A stretch of 64,000 bases of DNA from Ailurus styani. Its lineage: Eukaryota; Chordata; Mammalia; Carnivora; Ailuridae. Each line of letters begins with the position of its first letter. The stretch's first letter is position 1. Below, piece by piece: positions 14,600 to 27,500 of this stretch. A model generated the notes under the pieces. The model was not told the DNA's origin. It did no database searches and saw only the letters and a program-made list of their open reading frames with translations. Location: positions 2,307,884-2,371,883 of the forward strand of contig LNAC01000164.1 of the NCBI GenBank assembly GCA_002007465.1, written 5' to 3'. The position numbers were made by a program, and so were the translations under genes.

Positions 14600-16100
14600 T
14601 CTCTTTTATCACAAACACTCAATACGAATTTCTATGTACAGCATCACTGTGGAGAAGGGCTCAACAGACAGACACACATTTGCCAGAAGGAACCAAGTGC
14701 TCCCAAGGATGCCAGAGCCTCAGGAGTAAAGGGGGACACAATCTCCTCTTCTTCACGGCTATCCCAGTCATTCTGCCCCCAAGGCCTGAGGCTCCTCCAA
14801 CATTACATCAATCATTCCTGCTTCTAGAAACCAGGGCAGAATCAAGGGCCTTTCCAAAATGACCCGCCCTCACCCATCTAGCCCCCAACTCGGTGCTTAG
14901 GCTGCAGAGTCTGACAGCTCAGGTTCAAATCCTGACTTCACCACTTAGCACCCATGTCCACGTGGGGATCTTAATATCCTCCACTGTAACATGGGAGAAC
15001 GGGGGCTCCTTCTCCCAAGGTTGTTATGAGGAGTGAAGAGTAGGATATCCGCCAGGTAGGATGAGCCGGGTGCCCGGCCGAGAGCTGGACCACAAAGGAG
15101 GCAGGCCAGTCCTCTGCACACATTACAATCTCCACCTCTGTTCCTCTTCATTGTCTGCCATCCTTGCCTTCCTGACTGTGTCAGGGTCTCACCAAGGCCT
15201 GTACGAGGGCGCATTTGCTGTCCTCAGGTATTCCCCAGGGTAAAGAACCCAGAGGCCCCTCCATAAATGCTTATCTGCATGTTCTCAACTGCACCATGGT
15301 GAGGTACAGTTGTGTCAGGGAGAGGGTGCCTTTCCAGAGAGTCACCTAGAGGCTCAGCTTTGCCTTCCCACATCTTACCAACCTCGACGCTCACTGCAAA
15401 TTCCTCTCCTCACTCCTTCTTTCCCTTTGACAAGCTCCATGGAGCTCCTTTTCCTTTCTTGTTTTGCCACCACCTGGAAGGTTCTGGATTTGGGACATGG
15501 TATGGGGTACATTTTAGGCTGGCTCCAAACGGCCCATACACACAAAAAGGGGCAGGTAATGAGAGCCCCTGAATTCCCCCTGTCCTATCCTGGGGAGGCA
15601 AGACAAAGTCTTGCCCCAACATAGTAGGAGGCATTCAAAGCAATGTGGGGAGCTATAATTGGTGATTGGGGCTTTACAGGGGCCTCGGAAGTTGTTGAGG
15701 AGGCATAGGCCCAAGAGCCAAAGGGCTGTCTTCTGATCGGTAAAGGGCAACAGATTTTCCTTCTTTTCCTGAGTACCAGAGAAGGCAGACCCCTAGGTTC
15801 TTTGCCTTGGCTCTCCCTGACTAGCCCTCACAGGACCCGGGGGGTCTGGGGGCAGGACATCTACAGGGAGACTCTGAGATTCCCCACACAGGGGTGGGGT
15901 GGGTGGGGGAATCTTGCAAGCTGGACTCATGCTGACACCAAAAGCAAAGGAGATTAGGGGGAGAGGAAAAGGAGAGGACTTGGTAAAGGAGGGTCAGGGA
16001 TCTGATGGTCCCTGAAAAGCAGGGAGTAGCTTTGTAAGGGCGGCTTCGGACCCTGGTAATGCTCACAGGAGCATGTTTCCAGCCAAAGCCCTCAAGCTTC
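14600..16100. other. Intergenic STING1-SMIM33
   Basis: Unique sequence apart from a MIR at about 14905-15035. No coding exon or RNA gene recognised. Confidence 0.5.
14905..15035 (+). mobile_element. MIR
   Basis: CAGGTTCAAATCCTGACTTC through TTGTTATGAGGAGTGAAGAG. Confidence 0.75.
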
Positions 16101-16101
16101 T

Positions 16102-16107
16102 TTTATT
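16102..16107 (-). terminator. SMIM33 polyadenylation signal AATAAA
   Basis: TTTATT on the + strand is AATAAA on the minus strand, about 180 bases past the SMIM33 stop. This is a normal distance for a short 3' UTR. Confidence 0.6.
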
Positions 16108-16284
16108 TCTCCTGTCCACATCAGCGCTTTCTCTATAAATATTCTGCCGAGAGAGCAGCTCCAGCTGGGTCCATGTGTGCATTTCCAAAGCTCTGATGTC
16201 CAGGCCCCACGTTGCTTTTGCCCTAATTCTCTGTCTGGTTTCTTGTTGTGAGCCAGGTCAGTCCAACTTTTCAAAGTGTCCCTC

Positions 16285-18085
<1,801 letters not shown>

Positions 18086-18760
18086 TGTCCGCCTGGTGCA
18101 AGGCTCCCCGGGGACTGGCGGCCAGCCCTGCGAAGAAGAGCCTGCTGCCCCAGCTCGGCCCCTACCCGGAGCTGCCACGTGTATGGGGCTTACTGGGCGC
18201 ACACACCCTCTGCACACACACACTCAACGTCTGTCCCGCGCTTTCACTTCCGTGAGTACTGGGACTCCCCTGGGCCCAGCCCTTCCTTAACTGTGATCTG
18301 ACCTTGATCTTGGTTCCTCCTTTCATGCTCCCTTCTAGCTTCAGCAGTGTGGGTCTGCCTGCCTATCCCTCCTCCAGCAGGTCCCAGACACCTTGCCAGC
18401 ACACCCCACCCCGCCCTGCTTCCCACGGTGACAGGCTCACTCCCCATCACAACTGATTTCCTGACAGTACTTTCTCCGATGTGTGTGTGTGTGTGTGTGT
18501 GTGTGATGCAATATCTCAAACACACTGGAAAGTGTAGACGATAATATACTAAATCTCTTTGGCCCAACCACCAGCTCTGTCCTTCTTAACAGTTTGTCAT
18601 GTTTATTTTAAAATTTTTTAAGAACCAAAATATTACAAAGAAAAAAGAAGGCCCACTTCTTGACCTTTGCCCTCCATGGGTAACCATGTTGTTGAATTTG
18701 ATGTTTATCATTCCTGTGCAAGGTATTTCTTTTTTCTATTTGGATTTTTTCTTCTTTGGT
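18086..18760. other. Upstream flank of SMIM33
   Basis: Should hold the SMIM33 promoter and any 5' UTR. Contains a (TG)n run at 18481-18504; nothing else recognised. Confidence 0.4.
18481..18504 (+). repeat. (TG)n microsatellite
   Basis: Twelve perfect GT units. Confidence 0.95.
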
Positions 18761-18763
18761 TTT

Positions 18764-18964
18764 TTTTTTAAAGATTTTATTTATTCATTTGACACAGAGA
18801 GAGAGATTACAAGTAGGCAGAGAGGCAGGCAGAGAGAGAGGAGAGAGGAGGAAGCAGGCTCCCCGCTGAGCAGAGAGCCCGATGTGGGCCTCGATCCCAG
18901 GACCCTGGGATCATGACCTGAGCCGAAGGCAGCGGCTTTAACCCACTGAGCCACCCAGGCGCCC
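18764..18964 (-). mobile_element. Can-SINE, mustelid-type, young
   Basis: Perfect target duplication TCTTCTTTGGTTTTT. Confidence 0.94.
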
Positions 18965-19814
18965 TCTTCTTTGGTTTTTACGAATATGAATTCTACATGT
19001 CTCTTTGCATTTGCCTGAATGTAACTTCATTTTGAGAATATGTGGGCTTCAATGTGTCCAAGTCACAAAAGCGCCCACCAGTTTGTCCTCTATCTGGAGA
19101 GTTCATAAAGGGTAATTTTTGGTCTCAACTAATTCCATGAACGCAGCCACCCTTCATTCTGTCCCTTGCTGTGCTTGTACCACCCTCCATTCCAGCCTGA
19201 AGACCAGGAGACCCCTGGGAACTCCCTTCACCCAGTGGTTTGATCTCAGGAGGCAAGATGGCGCCTCCTAATTCCTTGCCCTTCAGCCAAGCTGCTCCAC
19301 ACTCTGACATTCAGAGACCTCACTCAGATCTGTCAACCCACTGGAGCCCAGGACACTGGGCTGCTGGCCTGACCTGCCAACTGAGACCAGTTGCTGACTG
19401 GTCTTGAAGCCAGCTAGGAGACTAACCCCCTACCAGTGCCTCCAAGGCTTTGGATGTCCCACGTTGGTTCACTTAGCCTTTAGCCAGAGGGAATATGGGC
19501 TCTGCCACAGTTCAGAGCTTCAGCCTCTGCTCTTTGGTTCCTGCCCCCTTAAGACACATGTGTCATTGCTCTCATAGGCACCACCACTGAGGCTTCAGTC
19601 CCTGAGTTCAAAAGCCCAATTCCTGATCCTGCTGAGGGCTCATCTCCCCTTTCTCTCCCTCATCAGTCTTGGATCTACTTTCTAAAAGGCCTCAGAAAGG
19701 ATAAGGGGGTGGAAATTTTGGGACTAGACGATTGTTTCAGTCTTCCTTTACTTGTCTGTCTCTGTGCTCACTGTTGGGAGCTGCCCTTCCCCCATTCCCA
19801 CCATCTAAACTTTA
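18965..19814. other. Intergenic unique sequence
   Basis: No repeat family or gene recognised. Confidence 0.4.
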
Positions 19815-20085
19815 ACCATCTTTTATGACTTAGTTCAAGCGTCACCTCTGCCAGGAATATAGTCTTCAGCCCACTCTACCGAGGTAGCTTTCTTTCCTTT
19901 CCTTCAACCCTATACCAGTATGTTTTTTCCCTCGCCCCTGACATTCGTCACCCTTTGATATACAGGTGTGTGGGCACTCATTTTTCCTCCTAGCCTCTGA
20001 ACCCTATCAGGGCATTCCTGTCTGTGTCCCGGAGTCCATCACAGTGCCTGGTACTACACAGCAGGTGCTGGACAAAGGTTGCCAG
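19815..20085 (+). mobile_element. L2 LINE 3' fragment
   Basis: AGTTCAAGCGTCACCTCTGC and CACAGTGCCTGGTACTACAC follow the L2 3' end. Confidence 0.75.
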
Positions 20086-20760
20086 AGAGAATTGGAAACT
20101 GGAAGCATCCTCCCACCCCCATCCCGTCCTGAGTCCTGGAGGTTTCTAAGCCACCACCTTTCACCTGTGGGGACGGCACTTCTGAGCCACAACAGGTGTC
20201 CAATGACTTACTCCCTCTGTCTCTTTTTGGCTTTGTGTTGTAATGGAACCTCTTAGGTTCAGGTTCTAAAATGATCAAGAATCTGCTCTTATTTCAGAGG
20301 AAAAAAGCCCTGGCTTTCAATGTTTGAGCAATGGAACCACAAATAAAAAGACTCTGGGGTCCTCCCTATCGTCACCCCTCCGGGCTGGAGGTCCCTGACT
20401 CAGTTCCGTACACTGGGGTCATTTCTCTTTTCCAGCTCCCCGGGGGAGGTGGAAGTGGCCCTGTTGCCTAAGGGAAGCAAGGAGCAGCTAGCTCTTCCTC
20501 CCTCCTTCTGTCCTCACTGAAGGAAGCCATGGTTAGGAGCGTGCTGCTGAAGCTGAAGGAGAGGGACTTGTATGGACGTTCTGAGCAGGCCAGCAGGAGG
20601 TTGCCAGGATAGGGGGCATCTGGGACCTGGCTGCCTTTGGGGGTTCATCTTAAGTTCTACGTCGCTGGAAGTAGGCCAAGAGCAAGGGCTACCCATCTCA
20701 ACTGCATCTGATTTCCTGCCTTCTTATCAAAAGCTATCGGTCTATAATGGGTGTTGGATT

Positions 20761-21270
20761 TCTTTGTGAGGTAATGAAAATGTTCTAAAATTGATCATGG
20801 TGCTGGTTGCACAAATCTCTGAATACTAAAGCCACAGAATTGTACAGTTTAAATGGGTAAATTGTATAGTATGCGTCTTAGTGTGGTCAGGTTGCTATAC
20901 CAAAATAACATAAACTGGGTAGCTTATAAACAACAGAAATGTATTTCTCACAGTTCTGGAGGCTGGAAAGTTCAAGATCAAGATGACAGCAGATTTAGTG
21001 TCTGGCAAGAACCCACTTCCTGATTCACTGATAGTGCCTTCTCACTGTGTCCTCACATGGCTCAGTGGGGCAAGCTAGCTCGCTGCAATCTCATAAGGGC
21101 ACTCATCCTGTTCAGGAAGGCCCCACCCTTATGACCTAATCCTCTCCCAAAGGCCCCACCTCCTAATACCATCACCTCGGAAGTTAGGATTTTAATATGA
21201 ATTTTGAGGGGACACAAACCTTCAGCCTTTAGCGGTATGTGAATTATATCTCAATAAAGGTCTTAAAAAA
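20761..21270 (+). mobile_element. L1 LINE 3' end, split by an LTR
   Basis: GTGCTGGTTGCACAAATCTC at the left; GTGAATTATATCTCAATAAA at the right of the inserted LTR. Confidence 0.8.
20877..21228 (-). mobile_element. MLT1-type (MaLR) solo LTR
   Basis: Reverse orientation: GTAGCTTATAAACAACAGAA, CACAGTTCTGGAGGCTGG, GGCCCCACCTCCTAATACCA. Degraded solo LTR, no internal genes. Confidence 0.8.
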
Positions 21271-21280
21271 CCACTATAGG

Positions 21281-21500
21281 GGAACCTGGGTGGCTCAGTG
21301 GGTTGAGCATCTGACTCTTGGTTTTGGCTCAGGTCATGATCTCAGGGTTCTGGGATCCAGCCCCATGTCAGGCTCCCCACTCATTGTGGAATCTGCTTGT
21401 CCCTCTTCCTCCCCCTCGGCTCCTCCCTTCACTCTCTCTCTCTGTCTGTCTCTCTCTCTCTCTCAAATAAACAGAATCTTAAAAAAGTAATAAAAAAAGA
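21281..21500 (+). mobile_element. Can-SINE, older subtype
   Basis: GGGGAACCTGGGTGGCTCAG head with long CT-rich body. Confidence 0.92.
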
Positions 21501-21698
21501 AAAACACACAATAAAAAAACACATATCTATTAGAAGGGCTAAAAAGACCACAATAACAATGTGATAAACCTATAGCTGTCTACAGCAGTATCAGTCATAA
21601 AAAGAAAAACCAGAATAACCTTGAACATTTAAAAACAGGGAAGTGGTTAAACAGACCACAGAATAGTAAATACCCTGCCATTAAAAATGATCACAATG
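21501..21698 (+). mobile_element. Probable LINE fragment
   Basis: A-rich text such as TTAAAAACAGGGAAGTGGTT resembles an old LINE but is too worn to classify. Confidence 0.4.
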
Positions 21699-21699
21699 A

Positions 21700-22097
21700 G
21701 GGGTGCCTGGGTGGCTCAGTGGGTTGAGCATCTGATTCTTGGTTTTGGCTCAGGTCATAATCTTGGGGTTATGGGATCCAGCTCTGCACCCAGTGTGGAG
21801 ACAGACAGTGTCTCTCCCTTCCTCCTCCCATTTACCACATGCACACACTCTCTCTAAAATAAATAGATAGGGCGCCTGGGTGGCTCAGTGGGTTAAAGCC
21901 TCTGCTTTCGGCTCAGGTCATGATCTCAGGGTCCTGGGATCGAGGCCCGCATCGGGCGCCCTGCTCAGCAGGGAGCCTGCTTCCCCCCCCCCCCCGCCTG
22001 CCTCTCTGCCTCCTTGTGATCTCTCTCCCTCTGTGAAATAACTAAATAATAAAAAAAATTAAAAAAAAATAAAATAGATAAATAAAATCTGAAAAAC
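21700..22097 (+). mobile_element. Can-SINE, older, interrupted
   Basis: Its tail is split by the SINE at 21869-22072; the tail resumes AAATAAAATCTGAAAAAC. Confidence 0.9.
21869..22072 (+). mobile_element. Can-SINE, mustelid-type, nested
   Basis: Inserted in the A-rich tail of the older SINE; contains a run of about ten C at 21986. Confidence 0.93.
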
Positions 22098-22435
22098 AAC
22101 TTTGATCATGATGAAGACTGTGAGTCAGCAGAAAATGTTTATGATTTGAAAATAAAGGGAAAGCTCTTCCTTCTCTTGTTTTCCCTTTACTTCTGGACTA
22201 ATTCAGTCCCAAAGGTGAGGCAGAATGAGTTAGGCAATGTGCCCTTGGAGGTGGGAGGCAGTCACAGGGAAGAGTGTTAGAGCCCAGGAGGAGTGAGGAA
22301 GGGCCCAGAGTGAAGGGTTAGAGCCTAAGTAGAAGGGATCCATGAGGGGACAGTGGTGCTGAGATGGGAGGTTAGTTACAAGGCAAGTGATCAAATAAGC
22401 TCAAGGAGAGCCAGATTTAAGAGAAGGGCCTTGGA

Positions 22436-22651
22436 AGGGTGCCTGGGTGGCTCAGTCAGTTAAGCCTCCAACTTTTGCTTTTGTCTCAGGTCATGATCTC
22501 AGGGTCATGGGATTGAACCCTGCATGGGGTTTTACGCTCAGTACAAAGTCTGCTTGTAACTCTCCCTCTGCTCCTCTGCCTACCCCCCATTCTCCAAAAT
22601 AAATAAATAAAATATTTTTTTAACCTTAAAAAAAAGAGAGAGAGACAGAGA
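22436..22651 (+). mobile_element. Can-SINE
   Basis: Target duplication AGAGAAGGGCCTTGGA / AGAGAAGAGCCTTGGA. Confidence 0.92.
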
Positions 22652-22923
22652 AGAGCCTTGGAGAAGCTACCCCGGAGTAGCAATGAGCACGCCCACTGCC
22701 TGGATCTCAGTTTCTAAATACCACTAAAAGGAACTAGGGCTCTTGGAGAAACAGCCGATCCCAAGGTTGGGCACAGGATGAACATGGAACATCTTGTTAT
22801 TCCAGAAAATAAGAAAGTGCTCAAAGAATGTTGGAACCATGTCAACAGGACATGAAAGCCAGCTTGAAAGGACCCTCTGTGACCAAAATGGGGACAATTT
22901 GCACATCAAAATAATAAGTGATT

Positions 22924-23125
22924 GGGCGCCTGGGTGGCTCAGTAGGTTAAAGCCTCTGCTTTCGGCTCAGGTCATGATCTCAGGGTCCTGGGATCGAGGC
23001 CCACATCGGGCTCCCTGCTCAGCGGGGAGCCTGCTTCCCCTCTCTCTCTCTGCCTGCCTCTCTGCCTCCTTGTGATCTCTCTCCCTCTGTGAAATAAATA
23101 AATAAAATCTTTAAAAAAAAAATAA
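22924..23125 (+). mobile_element. Can-SINE, mustelid-type, young
   Basis: Perfect target duplication AATAATAAGTGATTG. Confidence 0.95.
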
Positions 23126-23224
23126 TAAGTGATTGTAATGTGTAATATTTACACAATTCAAAGCACTTATTTACAAATAAGTACTTAATTACAAAGCTGA
23201 AAAGAGGAACTTTAAGGTGGAGAA

Positions 23225-23593
23225 AAGCTAGCCATAATGGCCGAACAGTAGCCCCCACAAAAATACATCCATATCTTAGTCCCCAGAACCTGGAAATATT
23301 ATCTTTCATGGTAAAACTGTCTTCATAGTCGTAACTAAGTTAAAGATTTGGGATGAGGAGGTCATCTGGGATTATCCAGATGGTCATGAGATTCAACAAG
23401 TGTCCTTAAAAGAGACACACAAAGGAGAAGGTGATGTGAAGACAGAGGCAGAGACTAAAGTGATGTGGCCACAAGCCAAGGAATGTCCAACAGTCCCTGG
23501 AAGCTGGAAGAGGCAAGGAACAGATACTCCCCTAGAGCCTTGGGGGAGAACGCAGCCCTGCCAACATGAAGAACTGTTCAGAATAACCAGAGG
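23225..23593 (+). mobile_element. Old LTR-like repeat, family uncertain
   Basis: Same family as 5280-5725: GTGATGTGGCCACAAGCCAA and GGAAGCTGGAAGAGGCAAGG. Truncated by the following SINE. Confidence 0.6.
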
Positions 23594-23706
23594 GGCCCCT
23601 GGCTCCCCTCCATCAGGGGAGCAAGCAACTCTTGATCTCAGGCTTCTAAGATGGACCCCCACATTGGTTGTAGAGATTACTTAAAAATAAAACCTTAAAA
23701 AAAATA
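23594..23706 (+). mobile_element. Can-SINE, short tRNA-head form
   Basis: Head then GTAGAGATTACTTAAAAATA tail; no CT-rich body. Confidence 0.8.
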
Positions 23707-24007
23707 GGAAGAAAAATGTCAATGTTTGTAAGTCCTCCCTGAAAGATGCCTGGCATCCCATCCGCACTGGGAGCCCCGAAGAGGGAGAGGAAAGGGAAGC
23801 ATTCAGCATCTACCAAGCAAGTGTGGCTGGTGGGAGGGTCTTTAGGGCTCAATCATGGGCGAGGGGCACCTGGTCTGAAACAGTATGGGGAGGGACTGGA
23901 GTTCGACTCCAGAAAAACCTCCCAAAGCCTCCAGATGGTGTGTGGAGGGACCTGATGGCCCCTCAGAGGGGAAGAGAGGGGGCCTGGAGGCTCGTGGCCA
24001 TCACTGA

Positions 24008-24224
24008 TCTTTTTTTTTTTTTTTTTTTAAAGATTTTATTTATTTATTTGACACAGAGAGAGAGAGATTACAAGTAGGCAGAGAGGCAGGCAGAGAGACA
24101 GGGAGAGGAGGAAGCAGGCTCCCTGCTGAGCAGAGAGCCCGATGCGGGCCTCGATCCCAGGACGCTGAGATCATGACCTGAGCCGAAAGCAGAGGCTTTA
24201 ACCCACTGAGCCACCCAGGTGCCC
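24008..24224 (-). mobile_element. Can-SINE, mustelid-type
   Basis: Target duplication CATCACTGATCTTTT / CATCACTGATCTTTG; about 300 bases before ECSCR. Confidence 0.94.
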
Positions 24225-24381
24225 GCATCACTGATCTTTGTTGAAAGGCCCTGGAGGACAGACACCACAGTGGCTCTTGCCCAGGCCGGGCAAGGCTTTG
24301 GGCACGGTCACGGCTGCTCCAGCCTTACATCCTCATCTGGGCCTGCTGGGCTGAGCAGGGCCCCTGGAGCCAGTCCCAATC

Positions 24382-24445
24382 TGTTTCCTTCTATTCTTTG
24401 ACAGGAAGCTCCTGGAGAGCCGGCCCCCACCCCACACCCCGCCCC
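24382..24445 (+). promoter_or_regulatory. ECSCR proximal promoter motifs (ETS and GC box)
   Basis: About 75-140 bases before the ATG lie ETS-type cores (GTTTCCTT at 24382, ACAGGAAG at 24401) and a GC box (CCCCGCCCC at 24437). No TATA box is seen. ETS sites fit endothelial expression; the start site itself is inferred. Confidence 0.4.
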
Positions 24446-24521
24446 AGCACTCCCTCTCTCTTCTCCACTATGGACAGAGCCACCGTGGAGCGGCTGCCTG
24501 CCCGCCACAGACCCCGCTGAC

Positions 24522-24582
24522 ATGGGCACCGTCAGAGCCACGCGGCTGTGCTGGGCCATCCTCGGTGCCCTCCTACTCCAAG
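24522..24582 (+). CDS. ECSCR: ECSCR coding exon 1
   Basis: ATG in context CTGACATGG; codes the signal peptide, beginning MGTVRATRLCWAILG. Donor CAAG|GTAAGA, phase 1. Confidence 0.93.
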
Positions 24583-27500
24583 GTAAGAGGCACTCCGCTT
24601 CAGCAGCTCCTCTCCCGCAGCTGGCACTCCTGGGCGCCTGTCCGTCCTTGACCACGGACGAGGCACATGCTCTCCATCCAGGCCCGTGCCCAAGGGAAAT
24701 TCCAGAGCCTTCTCATGAAAGGAATCGATTGAATTGGGGACCGGTGGGGGGGGGGTCATTATCGAGTGAGGGTAAAGTCGAGGTATGGTGAAACCCTTTT
24801 GTGGGAAAATTTCCAGGGTGAACTGAGGCCCCCACAGAGGCTGGCCTCCTGAAATGTGGGGAAGCGACTCTTTTGGTGTGAGACTGAGGCCAGAAAGCTC
24901 CTTCCAGGGTGTTCTAGCACGAAAATGTCTGCACCTTGGGTTTTACAGGTGATCCTTATTCTTGTTTCATATGAGGAGTAACAACCTGGGAATTCCAAAT
25001 GTTGACTTAAATCTCAAATCACAGCAAGAGGGACTCAGGTTAGACACAAAGAACTATTTACCAGAGAGGATGTACACAGCATCCTCGCCTGGTGGGGGGC
25101 TGGGTGAGGAGACATCTAGAGGAGATGATTAGAAACAACACCTCTGAGACTGCATTCTGCTAGCTGATGAGGGGTGAAGCAGCTCAGAAGGGGTCCCCTA
25201 ATTAGGGAGCAGTTGCTGGGAACCATGAGAAATCCAGGAGATTCTGACTCACAGGGCAGCAACTTCCCTTTGGTCATCCCTTCCCCACCCCCACCTCACT
25301 CTCCAGCAGTCCTCTGTTGGAGACTTATGAGCCTGCTCTCAGAGCAGCAGAAAAGAGTGCAAAAGAATGCAAAGAGCTTGGATGGGGAGAGAGGATAGCT
25401 CTCCCTGGAGGGGGGTGGGAAGCCTGAGTTCCATACTCCCTCCCCTGAAGAGGTCAGACTTTTCTCTAGAAGCCCATGGGCTGGGAGTAAGACTCTGATT
25501 GCTCCCCCATCCCCTCCCCCCCCACCCCCAGAGGACAGAGTCACGCATTTGATCTGGGGTTGGGGACTAGACTCTTGTAGAAACTAAGGAAGTGGCAGAG
25601 GAGGAGATTAAAAGGCGAGAGTCGTGAGGGGGTACTATCCAGGCAAGTGGGAGGGCTTGAAATGCCCTGTGTAAACTCTACATAAGCCATTCTCGTCCCC
25701 TGAGTTTCCTCATCTCTCATCTCAAAATCTTAGCACACTTACTATCCCCCTTGAAGGAACCCTTTTGAGGCTAATCAGGCCCACAAGGCGACTTGATGTG
25801 GATACACAGAGACTTGGAGGGTTGGAGAGAAGAGTGCAAAAATAAAAATGTCTAGCATTCATTGAGCATGGAGAGTCTGTCAGGCACTGGGTTAAGCGCT
25901 TTATATGAATTTTCTTATCCTCACAACCACTCATGAGGTATGAAAATCATTTGCGTTTTAAAGAAGAGAAAACTGAGCCCCAGGTCAGAGTGGAAGTGGT
26001 AGAGTCTGGACTTGAACTCACACCTGTCCGACTCCAAAATCTGTGATTTTTCAACTATTAAATTATGCTGCTGAGGAAAATAGGGGAAGGGGATGGTAGA
26101 GAGGGAGAAGGGAGAGCCTTGAAGGTCATGAAGCAGGTAGGAATTAGGGAGGAGAGACAGAAAAATCAGAAATCTCTGTGGCCAGGGTTCTTGGGCTGTC
26201 TGTAGGCCCAGTGGTCAGAGGCACCCTGGTCTGCAGAAACAGGTGTTCCCAAAGTCCCTCCTCTACTCACAGAGGAATCCACTGGTGACAGAAAGTTCTG
26301 GTAGGGGACAGGGCCAGAAGACAGAGAACCGGCTACTGGGACTTGAACCCGTGACTTTGGAACTCCTTCCAAGACCCTAGTTTTGTTTCCACATCTGAGG
26401 AAAGGCAGTGCACTGTAGCCACCCACTAAAAGCTGACGTTACAACCTGACAGAGCTCAGACAGTACTGAAGACACACCAGATCAGTAACCGACAGGTGTT
26501 TTCAGGCTGTGCCTTGAAAGGTGTTCTTCCAGGGTCATTTTCAGCTAGGTAGAGTTCTCTCCAGCCTCTGACGCCCACCCAGGGAGCGGGTGGGGCTCCC
26601 AGAGACTGGTGACCTGGGAAAACACAGCCGGGGTTTGGGCAAGCTTGGGCTTGGAAACCATTAAATCCACACCATCCAAGTGATAGCCCCGTGGAGGAAG
26701 GCAGTGGCTAAGGAAAATAAATAGGCCGGCTGGCTGCCACAGGCTGGGAGGGCCCTGGCCCAGGCTTGGGACTTCCCTGTGGACAAGGGGCCTGGGAGCC
26801 CGAGGGCCAGGCCAGAGGCTGCCGTCCCAGCCGAGGCAGAGGGACGGGAACCGGCCTGGGCGGCTCCACTTCCCCACGTTGTTTTCCTTTCACATTGTTC
26901 ACAGGTTTCAAGAATGATTTCATTGTGGAAAATGAGCAAACACAACCTGACCTTTCAAGTCCCACACACACAGGGGACACAGGCACACGTACATATCTGC
27001 CCAGAGACCCACAGCCGTACACGTGTACATACCCAAAAGCCAGTGAGGGCTTCTGACTGGGGCCTCCTGGTAACTGGCTCCTCCCTGGGTTTGGCCAACA
27101 ACGGCTGTTTTTGTTTTTTGTTTTTTTAGATTTTATTTATTCATTTGACACAGAGAGAGAGATTATAAGTAGGCAGAGAGGCAGGCAGAGAGAGAGGAGA
27201 GAAGAGGAAGCAGGCTCCCCGCTGAGCAGAGAGCCCGATGTGGGCCTCCATCCCAGGACCCTGGGATCATGACCTGAGCCGAAGGCAGTGGCTGTAACCC
27301 ACCGAGCCACCCAGGCGCCCAACAATGGCTGTTTTTGAAGTAGCCTCTGCCTGTTAAAGTAAAATTGGCCATACGTTCTAGAGCTTCCCTGCCCCTATGT
27401 ATACCTCAGAACTCACTTCCTGTGTGTGCTCCTCCTTCCTACTGTGGGGGCGGGCGGAGGAGAGACAGGCCAGATACCAACACCAGTCCCTCATTTTATT

